Of a stretch of DNA of 60,000 nt, positions 1-11,595 are shown one piece after another (the stretch's first letter is position 1; each line of letters opens with the position of its first letter). The stretch covers positions 498,001 through 558,000 of the forward strand of contig NC_087078.1 in the NCBI RefSeq assembly GCF_026151205.1, read 5' to 3'. The notes below the pieces were generated by a model. The model was not told where the DNA came from. It worked only from the letters and a program-made list of their open reading frames with translations, and made no database searches. This DNA comes from Bolinopsis microptera (Eukaryota > Ctenophora > Tentaculata > Lobata > Bolinopsidae). The position numbers and the translations under genes are program-made.

Positions 1-141
1 AAAATTTTATAAATTTAGATATTTAGTATCTAAAAACATTACAACAAATGGTTAAAAAGCGCCCAAAATCGATTTGAAAGATTTTCTGTCTATAGTACAA
101 TCATGATAGTAATAGTAAGTGTGCACCGCTGCAAATAATCT
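1..141. other. AT-rich flank, no gene seen
   Basis: AT-rich sequence before the first microsatellite. I see no coding or repeat structure. Confidence 0.5.
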
Positions 142-545
<404 letters not shown>

Positions 546-672
546 GTAATTCCCGAGCGGCTTAATCAAGAAAACGGTAATAGTTACGGGACTGGTTTTT
601 TCGGTATAGTTTCGACAATTCATATATAATGCCATGTTGAGTTTCTACACTCTCTAACACCTAGCGGCTTGC

Positions 673-899
673 CTTGTAGAGGCCGTGTAGAGGCCGTATA
701 GAGGCCGTTTAGAGGCTGTATAAAGGACATGTAATATATCTCTTAAGTGGCCATATAGTGGCCGTATAGAGGCTGTATAGAGGCCGTATAAAGGCCGTAT
801 AGAGGCCGTGTAGAGGCCGAGTAGATGCCGTATAAAGGCCGTGTAGAGGCCGTATAGAGGTCGTATAGTGGTCGTATAGTGGCTGTATAGAGGCCAAAC
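673..899 (+). repeat. 11-bp satellite array 1 (GGCCGTATAGA family)
   Basis: Degenerate tandem copies of an 11-bp unit, consensus ggccgtataga. The array ends in a non-repetitive motif, gccaaacctaatcgcccaat, that also bounds two other arrays in this window (5160-5190 inverted; 56010-56040). Confidence 0.93.
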
Positions 900-943
900 C
901 TAATCGCCCAATTTCCCATTATTCTAGTATAAAAAGAGATGAT

Positions 944-1152
944 ATTTGACAAAAACCCAAATCATAGGTAGAATGGACCGCTGCCAGTGTTTCTCTTTTC
1001 CAAACAAAAAGAAATGATATTAATTTGAATAACCGTCCACAAATGCAAATTGATACCGAGAATGAAATCGGTCGCTCGCTTTACCCATTTAATAAGCTTG
1101 TTTGGAAAAGAGAGACACAAATAGAGTCAACTCTACCCATGATTATGGGTTT
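944..1152. mobile_element. Short inverted-repeat element (MITE-like)
   Basis: The left arm, through tctcttttccaaacaa, and the right arm, from ttgtttggaaaagagaga, are imperfect inverted copies of about 65 bp around a central segment of roughly 80 bp. A single arm plus the central part recurs at about 4640-4810 in opposite orientation. There is no coding capacity. Superfamily not assignable. Confidence 0.65.
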
Positions 1153-1380
1153 GGTCAAATTAAAATATTAAATTAATTGACGTTTTAAATCATAGTTACT
1201 GAAAAGCTGCAGCAATTTGCGAGAATAAATAAATACACCTACGCTTGTAAAAAAACTTGTTAAATATATTTTATAGACGATTTACTACGTTGCTAAGTGA
1301 CCACAATGTGTTAAGTATCTCCAATATAGCAGTACACGAGAACCTGTAACACATTCCTACGACCTACATTCCCAGTTTAC

Positions 1381-1605
1381 ACCCCACCCCACCCCAACCC
1401 ACCCCACCCCAACCCACCACACCACACCACACCACACCACACCACACCACACCACACCACACCACACCACACCACACCACACCACACCACACCACACCAC
1501 ACCACACCACACCACACCACACCACACCACACCACACCACACCACACCACACCACACCACACCACACCACACCACACCACACCACACCACACCACACCAC
1601 ACCAC
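1381..1605. repeat. (ACCAC)n pentanucleotide microsatellite
   Basis: A near-perfect 5-bp repeat of about 40 units, preceded by a degenerate accccacccc tract. Reading frames through it on the minus strand are repeat artefacts. Confidence 0.97.
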
Positions 1606-1611
1606 GGGACA

Positions 1612-3998
1612 ACACAGGACAAGACGGGACAGGGTACGGGACAGTAAAACTTATAATAAGCATTAATAAGCACAGTTAAACTAACAAACCTTACCTTTTT
1701 ACGGTGCGATGATAGTCTGCTGCAGTAAAGATAGTTCCTCAGCTGGATGGTTGACGAAGGAAAAATCAAGGGACGGGGCAATCATACCACACCACGGGAC
1801 AACGAACCCAGTAAAACTTAATGGCTGGCGGTATTACTAGAGGTGGTTTAATTTAAACAGACAGCTCTAGCTCACGCGCGACATTAAGCTTGATTCGCAT
1901 GCATGGCGCATTCCAATGTCCAAGCAGCTAGCACGATTCCGCCAATCAGAGTACAGAAATATGCTAAGTTAAAGTTGCAAACTTTTTATCGGCTTAAAAT
2001 GAAACTTTTCTGGAGATTTTAAGATAACTCAAAATCTACATTGTCTTAAATTTCCCTCCTGGGGGTGAAACACTGTTTTTACAAGGCGAATAATTCGCAA
2101 AGAAACCAGAAGTCGCTATCTCTTTTAGGGGGGGGGGGGGGGGTCCAAGGGGAACTTTGGGGAGTTTTGGGGAACTTTTTTTTTGGGGAACTTCAGGAAA
2201 CCTGGGGGACTTTCCCAAAGTTCCCCAAACAATTATTAATGAAACAAATAATTTTGGGGAATTTTGGGGAACTTTTTTTTGGGGAACTTCAGAAAGTTCC
2301 CCAAAATTCCCCAAAGTTCCCCAAAGTTCCCCAAAAAAATTATCATGCCAAAAAAATTATCATGCTGCAAGTATCAACAATTAAGTTAAGATTATACCTT
2401 ATAATAACATACATGTTAACATTAATGGGTATTAATGTATATTAGAGAAATTTTGAATAATTTTGAATAATTTTGAATAATTTTGAATAATTTTGAATAA
2501 TTTTGAATAATTTTGGGGAATTTTGGGGAACTTTGGGGAGTTTTGGGGAACTTTTTTTTGGGGAACTTCAGAAATCTTGGGGGACTTTCCCAAAGTTCCC
2601 CAAAGTTCCGCTTGGACCCCCCCCCCCCCCCCCCCCCTTTTACTTTTGAAGTAAGGCTCTGGCCAGTAAGGTTTTCTGGGCAGGACAAGACGGGACAGGG
2701 TACGGGACAGTAAAACTTATAATAAGCATTAAGCACAGTTAAACTAACAAACCTTACCTTTTTACGATGCAATGATAGTCTGCTGCAGTAAAGATAGTTC
2801 CTCAGCTGGATGGTTGACGAAGGAAAAATCAAGGGACGGGGCAATCATACCACACCACGGGACAACGAACCCAGTAAAACTTAATGGCTGGCGGTATTAC
2901 TAGAGGTGGTTTAATTTAAACAGACAGCTCTAGCTCACGCGCGACATTAAGCTTGATTTGCATGCATGGCGCATTCCAATGTCCAAGCAGCTAGAACGAT
3001 TCCGCCAATCAGAGTACAGAAATATGCTAAGTTAAAGTTGCAAACTTTTTATCGGCCCAAAATGAAACTTTTCTGGATATTTTAAGATAACTCAAAATCT
3101 ACATTGTCTTAAATTTCCCTCCTGGGGGTGAAACACTATTTTTACAAGGCGAATAATTCGCAAAGAAACCAGAAGTCGCTATCTCTTTTACTTTTGAAGT
3201 AAGGCCCTGGCCAGTAAGGTTTTCTGGGCAGGACAAGACGGGACAGGGTACGGGACAGTAAAACTTATAATAAGCATTAAGCACAGTTAAACTAACAAAC
3301 CTTACCTTTTTACGATGCGATGATAGTCTGCTGCAGTAAAGGTAGTTCCTCAGCTGGATGGTTGACGAAGGAAAAATCAAGGGACGGGGCAATCATACCA
3401 CACCACGGGACAACGAACCCAGTAAAACTTAATGGCTGGCGGTATTACAAGAGGTGGTTTAATTTAAACAGACAGCTCGAGCTCACGCGCGACATTAAGC
3501 TTGATTTGCATGCATGGCGCATTCCAATGTCCAAGCAGCTAGCACGATTCCGCCAATCAGAGTACAGAAATATGCTAAGTTAAAGTTGCAAACTTTTTAT
3601 CGGCCTAAAATGAAACTTTTCTGGATATTTTAAGATAACTCAAAATCTACATTGTCTTAAATTTCCCTCCTGGGGGTGAAACACTATTTTTACAAGGCGA
3701 ATAATTCGCAAAGAAACCAGAAGTCGCTATCTCTTTTACTTTTGAAGTAAGGCCCTGGCCAGTAAGGTTTTCTGGGCAGGACAAGACGGGACAGGGTACG
3801 GGACAGTAAAACTTATAATAAGCATTAAGCACAGTTAAACTAACAAACCTTACCTTTTTACGATGCGATGATAGTCTGCTGCAGTAAAGATAGTTCCTCA
3901 GCTGGATGGTTGACGAAGGAAAAATCAAGGGACGGGGCAATCATACCACACCACGGGACAACAAACCCAGTAAAACTTAATGGCTGGCGGTATTACTG
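1612..3998. repeat. 548-bp tandem repeat, about 3.5 copies
   Basis: The landmark gacgggacagggtacgggac recurs at about 1622, 2689, 3237 and 3786. The last two intervals are about 548 bp; the first is longer because a 510-bp element is inserted. Each copy carries a similar minus-strand frame of about 97 codons. It has no recognisable domain and I treat it as non-genic. A diverged relative seems to lie at 7190-7765. Confidence 0.9.
2128..2637. mobile_element. Non-autonomous transposon with poly-G/poly-C termini
   Basis: A 510-bp insertion in the first 548-bp repeat copy. It starts with a run of 16 G followed by tccaaggggaacttt and ends with the inverted counterpart aaagttccgcttgga followed by about 21 C. 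TTTTA flanks it on both sides (2123-2127 and 2638-2642), while the uninterrupted repeat copies have TTTTA once. Internally it is built of repeated ggggaactt and attttgaata motifs. It encodes nothing recognisable. Confidence 0.85.
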
Positions 3999-4432
3999 GT
4001 GATAATTATTTGGTAGGCCCTAAAATGACTCGTCCAGATCCAGTCTTATCCTTAAATTTTAAACTCGTTCCAGATTTCATCTGGACCGACCTAGGCAGGT
4101 AGGCAGGCAGGTAGGCAGGGTATTACCTTGCTTAAGTCAAGTAATTTAAGTCATGTGCTTTGACTTGCCCTTGACCTTCGTCATAGCCTCCTTCCATGAC
4201 AGGAGAACACATTTGCCACGTTTGGCACATTTCCACTTTGTGCATTCATATGGATTATATCTCGATGAACGAGACATCCTGTTTGCTATCGTGATAACAT
4301 ACTATCAATATAATTATAAACACACTTAGGGACACTTATATACTATGTAAAATATCTATTAAGTTAAGACATGAGAAAAACACGTAGGTAAGACTCAGTG
4401 GGAAATAATTCACATTCAATACAATTAATGAA

Positions 4433-4975
4433 ATGGCTAGAATTTTGTTTAAATTTTGTTTAAAAACCCAAAAAAAACCCAAAAAAACCCAATCCCAGTA
4501 TTACCTTTTCTTGGGTAGGAGTTGGGTTTTTTTGGGTTACACCCCCCCCCCCCCCCCCCCCCCCCCCCATTTTAATAATAATATGTTAAGATATTTCCCG
4601 TTCATTCACGGCTTACGAATTGTAATAAAGCTTATTGATTTTTTATTGAATGGGAAAAGCTCGAGCGACCGATTTCATTCTCGGTATCAATTTGCAATTG
4701 CGGACGGTTCTTCAAATTAATATCATTTCCTTTTGTTTGGAAAAGAGAGACACCGGCAGCAGGCAGCGGTCCACTCTACCCATGATTATGAGTTTTGGTC
4801 AAATTAATATAATAGTAAATAATATAAAATGAACCAAATCTGACTTACATTAAAGTAAAAGGGGCTAAAAGTAAAGGGGACTCGAAGAACCCCCCCCCCA
4901 CTCCAACTGAAGTAGAACCCCCCCACCCCCCCCCCCCCCCCCCCCCCAACTGAAGTAGAACCCCCCCCCCCTGGT
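4433..4975. repeat. Poly-C rich and MITE-fragment region
   Basis: Contains an element ending in a long C run (4541-4569) preceded by inverted ccaaaaaaaccc/gggtttttttggg tracts, one arm of the element seen at 944-1152 (about 4640-4810), and further C runs at 4890-4970. No gene. Confidence 0.6.
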
Positions 4976-5159
4976 TCTATTCCAGCGTTTTAGTCGGTCA
5001 TTCATGAAGCCTTATTGAATTTAGGAAATGCAAGTTTCAACTGAAATATCTCTTTGTTAAAACGAAGGACCCAAGAACAAAGTACACTTTGCGAAGAAAA
5101 CAAATTTTTTATATTTTGAAATAAGTATAAATATTTATAAACAGGGATAGTTACGAATA

Positions 5160-5246
5160 GTAATAGGGAAAATTGGGCGATTAAGTTTGGCCTCTATACG
5201 GCCACTATACGGCCTCTATACGGCCTCTATACGGCCTCTATACGGA
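5160..5246 (-). repeat. 11-bp satellite array 2, left part with conserved terminus
   Basis: The array edge is the reverse complement of the motif at 888-925 (gggcgattaagtttggcctc), then a few 11-bp units in inverted orientation up to the reverse transcriptase fragment. Confidence 0.88.
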
Positions 5247-6023
5247 TTACGGCGCGCATGTGATCGCAAAAATAAATTTTATGAAGATTTTGTCACAAAC
5301 CCGACCACTGAAATTGATATTAGGTACAAGAAAATGAAGAAATTTGTGAATAAACACGTGGATAAGGCCAAAAACAAATATTACAACGCGTACTTTACAA
5401 AATATTCTAGCGACAGCAGAAAACAATGGCAAATGGTTAATAACTTGTTAAACAGAAAGAAAAAGGGCAAAATTAAGATAAACAAAATTAACTATAATGG
5501 GAGCGAGATAACAGATTCTCAGCAAATTGCGAATAGCTTCAATGACTATTTCTGCAATATAGCTGAGACTCTTAAGAGAGAAAATGGTCTCGTATGTTCT
5601 GAGGGCCGGACTATCGTAACAGAAACTCAAGATAGCAGATGCCAGCGGAGCATGAATCTAGAAGATTCGTCCGCATCAGAAATAATTGAAATAGTTAAGG
5701 GTCTGAAAATTAAGTCGACTTCTGATATGAGTATACTTCCCCTGAAAAAAGTGAGCAATATACTTGCACCAGTGCTTAGCTGCCTAGTCTCTGCGTCTCT
5801 ACATCAGGGGAAGTTTTCACATAAATTGAAAATCGCGAAAGTAATTCCACTTCACAAAGGTGGGTCACGTGCTGAAGTTTCAAACTATCGACCTATCTCA
5901 CTACTCTCATGTTTCTCAAAAATCTTTGAAAAAATTATGCAAGCGCGACTATTAGATCAATTAAAGACAGAGAAAATCCTATTTGACTCTCAATACGGAT
6001 TTCGGGCTGGGCATAGCGTATAA
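5247..6023 (+). pseudogene. Non-LTR retrotransposon reverse transcriptase fragment
   Basis: About 258 codons of a LINE-type ORF2: the linker after the endonuclease plus the N-terminal part of the reverse transcriptase. Visible RT motifs are IPLHKGG, NYRPISLLSC followed by SKIFEKI, and QYGFRAGHS, the order seen in Jockey/CR1-like elements. The catalytic YxDD region and everything downstream are absent, as is the apurinic endonuclease upstream. Both ends run straight into 11-bp satellite, and the frame opens inside satellite at 5187, so the first residues are satellite-encoded. A dead 5'- and 3'-truncated copy. The clade is an inference from motif spacing. Confidence 0.9.
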
Positions 6024-7180
6024 TTGCTGTATAAACGGCCACTATACGGCCTTTATATGGCCTCTATACGGCCATTATACGGCCTCTATACGGCCACTAT
6101 ACGGCCTCTATACGGCCTTTATACGGCCTTTATACGGCCGTATAATAGAGGCCGTATAGTGGCCATAAAGTGGCCGTATAGAGGCCATATAGTGGCCGTA
6201 TCGAGGCCGTATAATGGCCGTATAGAGGCCGTATAGAGGCCGTATAGAGGCCGTTTAGAGGCCTCTATACGGCCTTTATACGGCCTCTATACGGCCTTTA
6301 TACGGCCTTTATACGGCCGTATAATAGAGGCCGTATAGTGGCCATAAAGTGGCCGTATAGAGGCCATATAGTGGCCGTATCGAGGCCGTATAATGGCCGT
6401 ATAAAGGCCGTATAGAGGCCGTATAGAGGCCGTATATAGGCTGTATAGAGGCCGTATAAAGGCCGTAAAGAGGCCGTATAGAGGCCGTATAGTGGCCGTA
6501 TAGAGGCCGTATAGTGGCCGTATAGAGGCAGTATAGAGGCCGTATAGAGGCCTTATAGAGGCCGTATAGAGGCCTTATAGAGGCCGTATAGAGGCCTTAT
6601 AGAGGCCGTATAGAGGCCGTATAGAGGCCGTATAATGGCCGTATAATGGCCGTATAGAGGCCGTATAAAGGCCTTATAGAAGCCGTATAGAGGCCGTATA
6701 AAGGCCGTATAGAGGCCGTATAGAGACCGTATAATGGCCGTATATAGGCCGTATAGAGGCCGTATAGAGACCATATAGAGGCCGTATAATGGCCGTATAG
6801 AGGCCGTATAGAGGCCGTATAGGGGGCATATAAAGGCCGTATAGAGGCCGTATAGAGGCCGTATAAAGGCCGTATAAAGGCCGTATAGAGGCCGTATAGA
6901 GGCCGTATAAAGGTCGTATAGAGGCCATATAAAGGCCGTATAGAGGCCGTATAAAGGCCGTATAGAGGCCGTATAGAGGCCGTATAAAGGCCATATAGAG
7001 GCCGTATAGAGGCCGTATAGAGGCCATATAAAGGCCGTATAGAGGCCGTATGAAGGCCGTATAAAGGCCGTATAGAGGCCGTATAGTGGCCGTATAGAGG
7101 CCGTATAGAGGCCATATAAAGTCTGTATAGAGGCCGTATAGAGGCCGTATAGAGGCCGTATATTGGCCGCTTAGAGGCCG
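6024..7180. repeat. 11-bp satellite array 2, main part, with orientation switches
   Basis: About 100 copies of the 11-bp unit. The strand flips: inverted units to about 6137, direct to 6258, inverted again to about 6315, then direct to the end. The stretches 6085-6250 and 6262-6420 are near copies, so the palindromic junction itself was duplicated. Three units make 33 nt, so all frames on one strand can stay open. The resulting 171-217 codon frames are not genes. Confidence 0.95.
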
Positions 7181-7766
7181 TATAGACAAGGACAGTAAAT
7201 ATTATAAGAAATACAGACAGAGACAGGACAATAAATATTATAAGAAGCACATTAAACGGTAATCACACTGTATATCGACATACACTGTATCTCGACAACC
7301 CTATATCGCCATTTAATTGAATTTTTGACCGGGAAAATCCTGAAATATTAGCACAATGTTAATACTATCTTGTGAAACTAGTTCTAATACACTTTTATGT
7401 AAATTTTGCTGAAATTCCAACGAAATTAGCTTCCTCAAAACAAAATAAACATGGTTTTTTGGCCTATTTTTGGACCGAAAAATGGGTTTTAACCGGGTAA
7501 ACTCAGTCTAATTATCTCAGGAACACTTTTAATGAATTATACCGTCAAAAATAAGGAATATCTGGAGTCCCTAGTGTATAGAGCAGAAAATGCCTGTAAG
7601 TCATTCTACTACAGGACGATATAACATGCGTGACGATATACATGACAGTATATGTTGAGATACAGTGTGCAGATCACATTAAACTTATAAGATCCTACCT
7701 TATTACGATGATTGTTGATTACGTATGTTGCAGGAGTAGTCGGATCCCAACCGTTCTAAAAGGCTA
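7181..7766. other. Non-coding region, diverged relative of the 548-bp repeat
   Basis: Contains ggacagtaaatattataag and cattaaacttataag followed by a ttacgatgattg segment, resembling in order the start of the 548-bp repeat at 1.6-4.0 kb. No gene seen. Confidence 0.4.
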
Positions 7767-10700
7767 TCTCGTTAGCTTTTCGTGTTAAAAGCGATTTCTC
7801 AACGGTTATCACCTCTCTAGATGATTCTTAAAACATTTGGACACTATTGCATTTTTGAAAAAAATGCGATAGTGGCGTTTTCGGCCACACCCTTTTTCAG
7901 GGTTTTGCGGTCAGTCGAATTTTTGTATTTCAGCCCAGGAAGGTCTTAAAGACTATTCCGATACACCAAAATGTGCCTAATAGCCACATTTATATACAAC
8001 TTATGAAGCAACATATACCTTAAAATGCTTCGTTTCGGAAATGTGGCCGAAAAACGGTTTTTGGCTTGACGCAGTTCATAATTTCCGTGATTTTTGGCGT
8101 TTCCGCCTAGGAAGGTCGTAGAGACTATTCTGATACACCAAAATGTACATAATGGCTACATTGATATACAACTTATGAAGCAACATATACCCTAAAAGGC
8201 TTATTTTCGGAAATGTGGCTGAAAAACGGATTTTTGCCGAGCGAAAAATGACAATATTCACAAATGGGCTATTGGACTGTTAACTAGAAAGGTCTTAAAG
8301 ACTCATGAGCAACAAAAGTCACAAGATGTAAGATGACTCACTTTGTGTCCAGAAACTCCTACAAAAATTGGAGAATGATCTACTTTATTGGGCATCTCTC
8401 TTAATGGGCCAAGCCAGCAGCATATTTGTGTCTTACGAAAGGGCAATTTTTCAAAATTACGGTTTCTTAAGGTCAAAGGGTCGGCTGCTAACAGCAAATT
8501 GTTTGCAATTGCCGACTCATGCACCTCATATAGTTATACTGAAAAACGCTCACTTTAGGAGTCATCAGTAAATAAGTTTAACTACTGCATGATTTGTGAA
8601 AACTCCAACAATTAATTTTCATTGGCACCATGATTTAAATAGAATGTGTGCCAAACCAAAATTCAACTTCAAACTTTTTATTTATTCGTGCCATGAAACC
8701 ATGATATATGTACCAAGAATACCGGGCCAAAAATAAATCGGCACTGGATTCGGGCCAGACTGTTGCTTGACCGCTGACCAGTACCCTACTTTATAATTAT
8801 GATTGATTTCGCTGCCTCGACCAATATTGGTCTGTAATCCCTGGATTGAGATCTGTTGGCTGCAGTTAAATTTAGCTAATTTCCTATAATACTGCAGTGG
8901 TTTGGTTCCCACTTCAGAATGACCACATATTCTTTTTTTCAGTCGCATAGATTTTCCCATCGTATGATAATGATATTGCGTGTCATTCCCTCGTTTTTTA
9001 ATCAAGTGGTGACTGGCTAGTTCTTCTATTGTTATAGCTGTGAGCTGCCTCAAGATCTTATCTGGGGCATGGGCTATATATATATATCCTCGAACAAGTA
9101 GGTACAGTATGCCATCTGCAAAGCAACAACTCTAAAATATAAAACACGGCGGAGGTATAAGACCCAACGTATGGGTACTGACTTTTGGCCCACCCTGTAT
9201 AATAGAAGGTCTCGAGATGCTGATTTAGCTATTGAGGTTTCACATGTGAAATTTTTCCAGCTTTGGGTAAAGTGGACTTTAGAGCGGGGAGGGGATCAAA
9301 ATCTGAACGATCTCTTACTTACGGGACACTACGGATCTCGGGCCTAATAGCTGGTTTTTAATGAGAGGCTGGAGTCTGGACCTAGATGGTCAACGTGAGG
9401 ATAGCTTGAGGATTTAGGATGCTATGCCTGCCTTTCATGGGGTTTTGTAACCCCGAAAGCTGGTATATCTCATCTCACTTAACCTTGGTTACATCCCGTG
9501 CATGTTTAATTCCTGTTTAATTTAATTCCTGTTTAATTCCCGTGCTGTTTCGAATATATAATTAGATTTAAAGGTCCAATATCAAGCAAAAAAGTCTGAT
9601 CTCCGGTACTGATGTTACACTTACATGATTTCCGACGCGAGGATCTCCGAAGTCCGATCTTAAAGTTGGATCTCAGAGCCAAAAAGAGGAACCTAAGCAG
9701 TAAGCCTTGGTTCCTCTTTTTGAGAGTCAAACAGGAAATTCGGTGTTATAAACTCAAACTCGGATTCGTAGCAGAATTGAAAAACCAAAGAATAAAAATC
9801 TTAATGAATTTCCCGACATCCTAAAATTAATATCAGGTCGTATTCGGTTCAGTGGCCCAAACTCCAGTAGGTTACAAGACTTAAGTTCAAGTCGAGGAAC
9901 ACTTTGATTCAGCATGATCCTTGACTAGTTGGATTTTTCCCATACCATGCAGTTGTTATCTACTTATCACTCCTAAACTGAACGTTTTAGAGTCGAATCT
10001 CGAACTCTGCCATTCGGCCAAGAAATCTTAATCTGAAGTTCTAGAATTACAGTTCTAATGTTCTAGTACTAATGTATTAGTGCCCTAGATAAGATGTCGA
10101 GGCAGCTGTAACAACAAAAGAGACAGCCAGTAACCAATTCATAAAAAAACGAGGGAATGACACACATTATCATACGATGGGAAAATATATGCGAACCAAA
10201 CCACTGCACTGCAGTATTACTATTATGGTAAATGAGCTAAATTAAACTGCAGCCAACAGATCTCAATCCAGGGATTACAGACCAATATCGGTCGAGGCAG
10301 TGAAGTCAATTATAATTATAAAGTGGGGTACTGGTCAGTGGTCAAGCAACAGTCTGGCCCGGATCCAGTGCCAAATTATTTTAGGTCCGGTATTCTTAGT
10401 ATATATCATGGTTTCATGGAATCAGGAAATAAATCAAAAGTTGAATTCTGGTCATTACATTTTGGCTAAATTGGTGCCGATGAAAATTAATTGTTGGAGT
10501 TTTCACAAATCATGCAGTAGTTAAACTTATTTACTGATGACTCCTAAAGTGAGCGTTTTTCAGTATAACTATATGAGGTGCATGAGTCGGCAATTGCGAA
10601 CAATTTGCTGTTAGCAGCCGACCCTTTGACCTTAAGAAACCGTAATTTTGAAAAATTGCCCTTTCGTAAGACACAGATATGCTGCTGGCTTGGCCCATTA

Positions 10701-11342
10701 AGAAAGATGCTCAATAAAGTAGATCATTCTCCAATTTTTGTAGGAGTTTCTGGACACAAAGTGAGTCATCTTACATCTTGTGACAAATGTTGCTCATGAG
10801 TCTTTAAGACCTTTCTAGTTAACAGACAACAGTCCAATAGCCCATTTGTGAATATTGTTATTTTCGCTCAGCAAAAATCCGTTTTTCAGCCATATTTCCG
10901 AAAATAAGCCTTTTAGGGTATATGTTGCTTCATAAGTTGTATATCAATGTAGCCATTATGTACATTTTGGTGTATCAGAATAGTCTCTACGACCTTCCTA
11001 GGCGGAAATGCCAAAAATCACGGAAATTATGAACTGCGTCAAGCCAAAAACCGTTTTTCGGCCATATTTCCGAAACGAAGCATTTTAAGGTATATGTTGC
11101 TTCATAAGTTGTATATAAATGTGGCTATTAGGCACATTTTGGAGTATCGGAATAGTCTTTAAGACCTTCCTGGGCTGAAATACAAAAATTCGACTGACCG
11201 CAAAACCCTGAAAAAGGGTGTGGCCGAAAACGCCACTATTGCATTTTTTTCAAAAATGCAATAGTGTCCAAATGTTTTAAGAATCATCTAGAGAGGTGAT
11301 AACCGTTGAGAAATCGCTTTTAACACGAAAAGCTAACGAGAT
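7767..11342. mobile_element. Large foldback element, 3.6 kb
   Basis: The left arm (7767 to about 9070) and right arm (about 10083 to 11342) are inverted copies of roughly 1.3 kb, both ending in atctcgttagcttttcg. The spacer is about 1.0 kb. Mirror frames of 73 codons occur at 8303-8524 (minus) and 10578-10799 (plus) with a few substitutions, so the arms have diverged. No transposase is seen. The spacer has a small perfect hairpin around 9680-9722. No clear target duplication at the ends. Confidence 0.85.
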
Positions 11343-11394
11343 TCCGTTTCGTCTCTGACTAGAGTGGATATTATTCTTCAGCTGGAGACTTTTC

Positions 11395-11595
11395 ACCTGG
11401 GAAACAGTTGCTAGGTTACAGTTGCTAGGTTACAGTTGCTTATTGCTAGGTTAAAGTTGCTATGTTACAGTTGCTAGGTTACAGTTGCTAAGTTACAGTT
11501 GCTAGGTTACAGTTGCTAGGTTACAGTTGCTAGGTTACAGTTGCTAGGTTACAGTTGCTAGGTTACAGTTGCTAGGTTACAGTTGCTAGGTTACA
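11395..11595 (+). repeat. 14-bp minisatellite (acagttgctaggtt)
   Basis: About 14 tandem copies of acagttgctaggtt with minor variants. It lies upstream of the transporter gene and resembles the gttac/ctagg-rich repeats inside that gene. Confidence 0.93.

Noticed and set aside
1377-3940. Conserved about 97-codon minus frame in each 548-bp repeat copy
   Set aside because: Conservation is explained by recent tandem duplication; no domain, and copy 1 is interrupted by an insertion.
6597-7250. 217- and 171-codon frames of IRPLYGLYTAS repeats
   Set aside because: Products of the 11-bp satellite, open in several frames at once.
9170-9200. Mariner-like terminus (ggcccaccctgtata) in the foldback spacer
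   Set aside because: Only one end seen and no partner inverted repeat or transposase nearby.
8303-10799. Mirror 73-codon frames in the foldback arms
   Set aside because: Present only because the arms are inverted copies; short, Cys-rich at one end, no recognised family.
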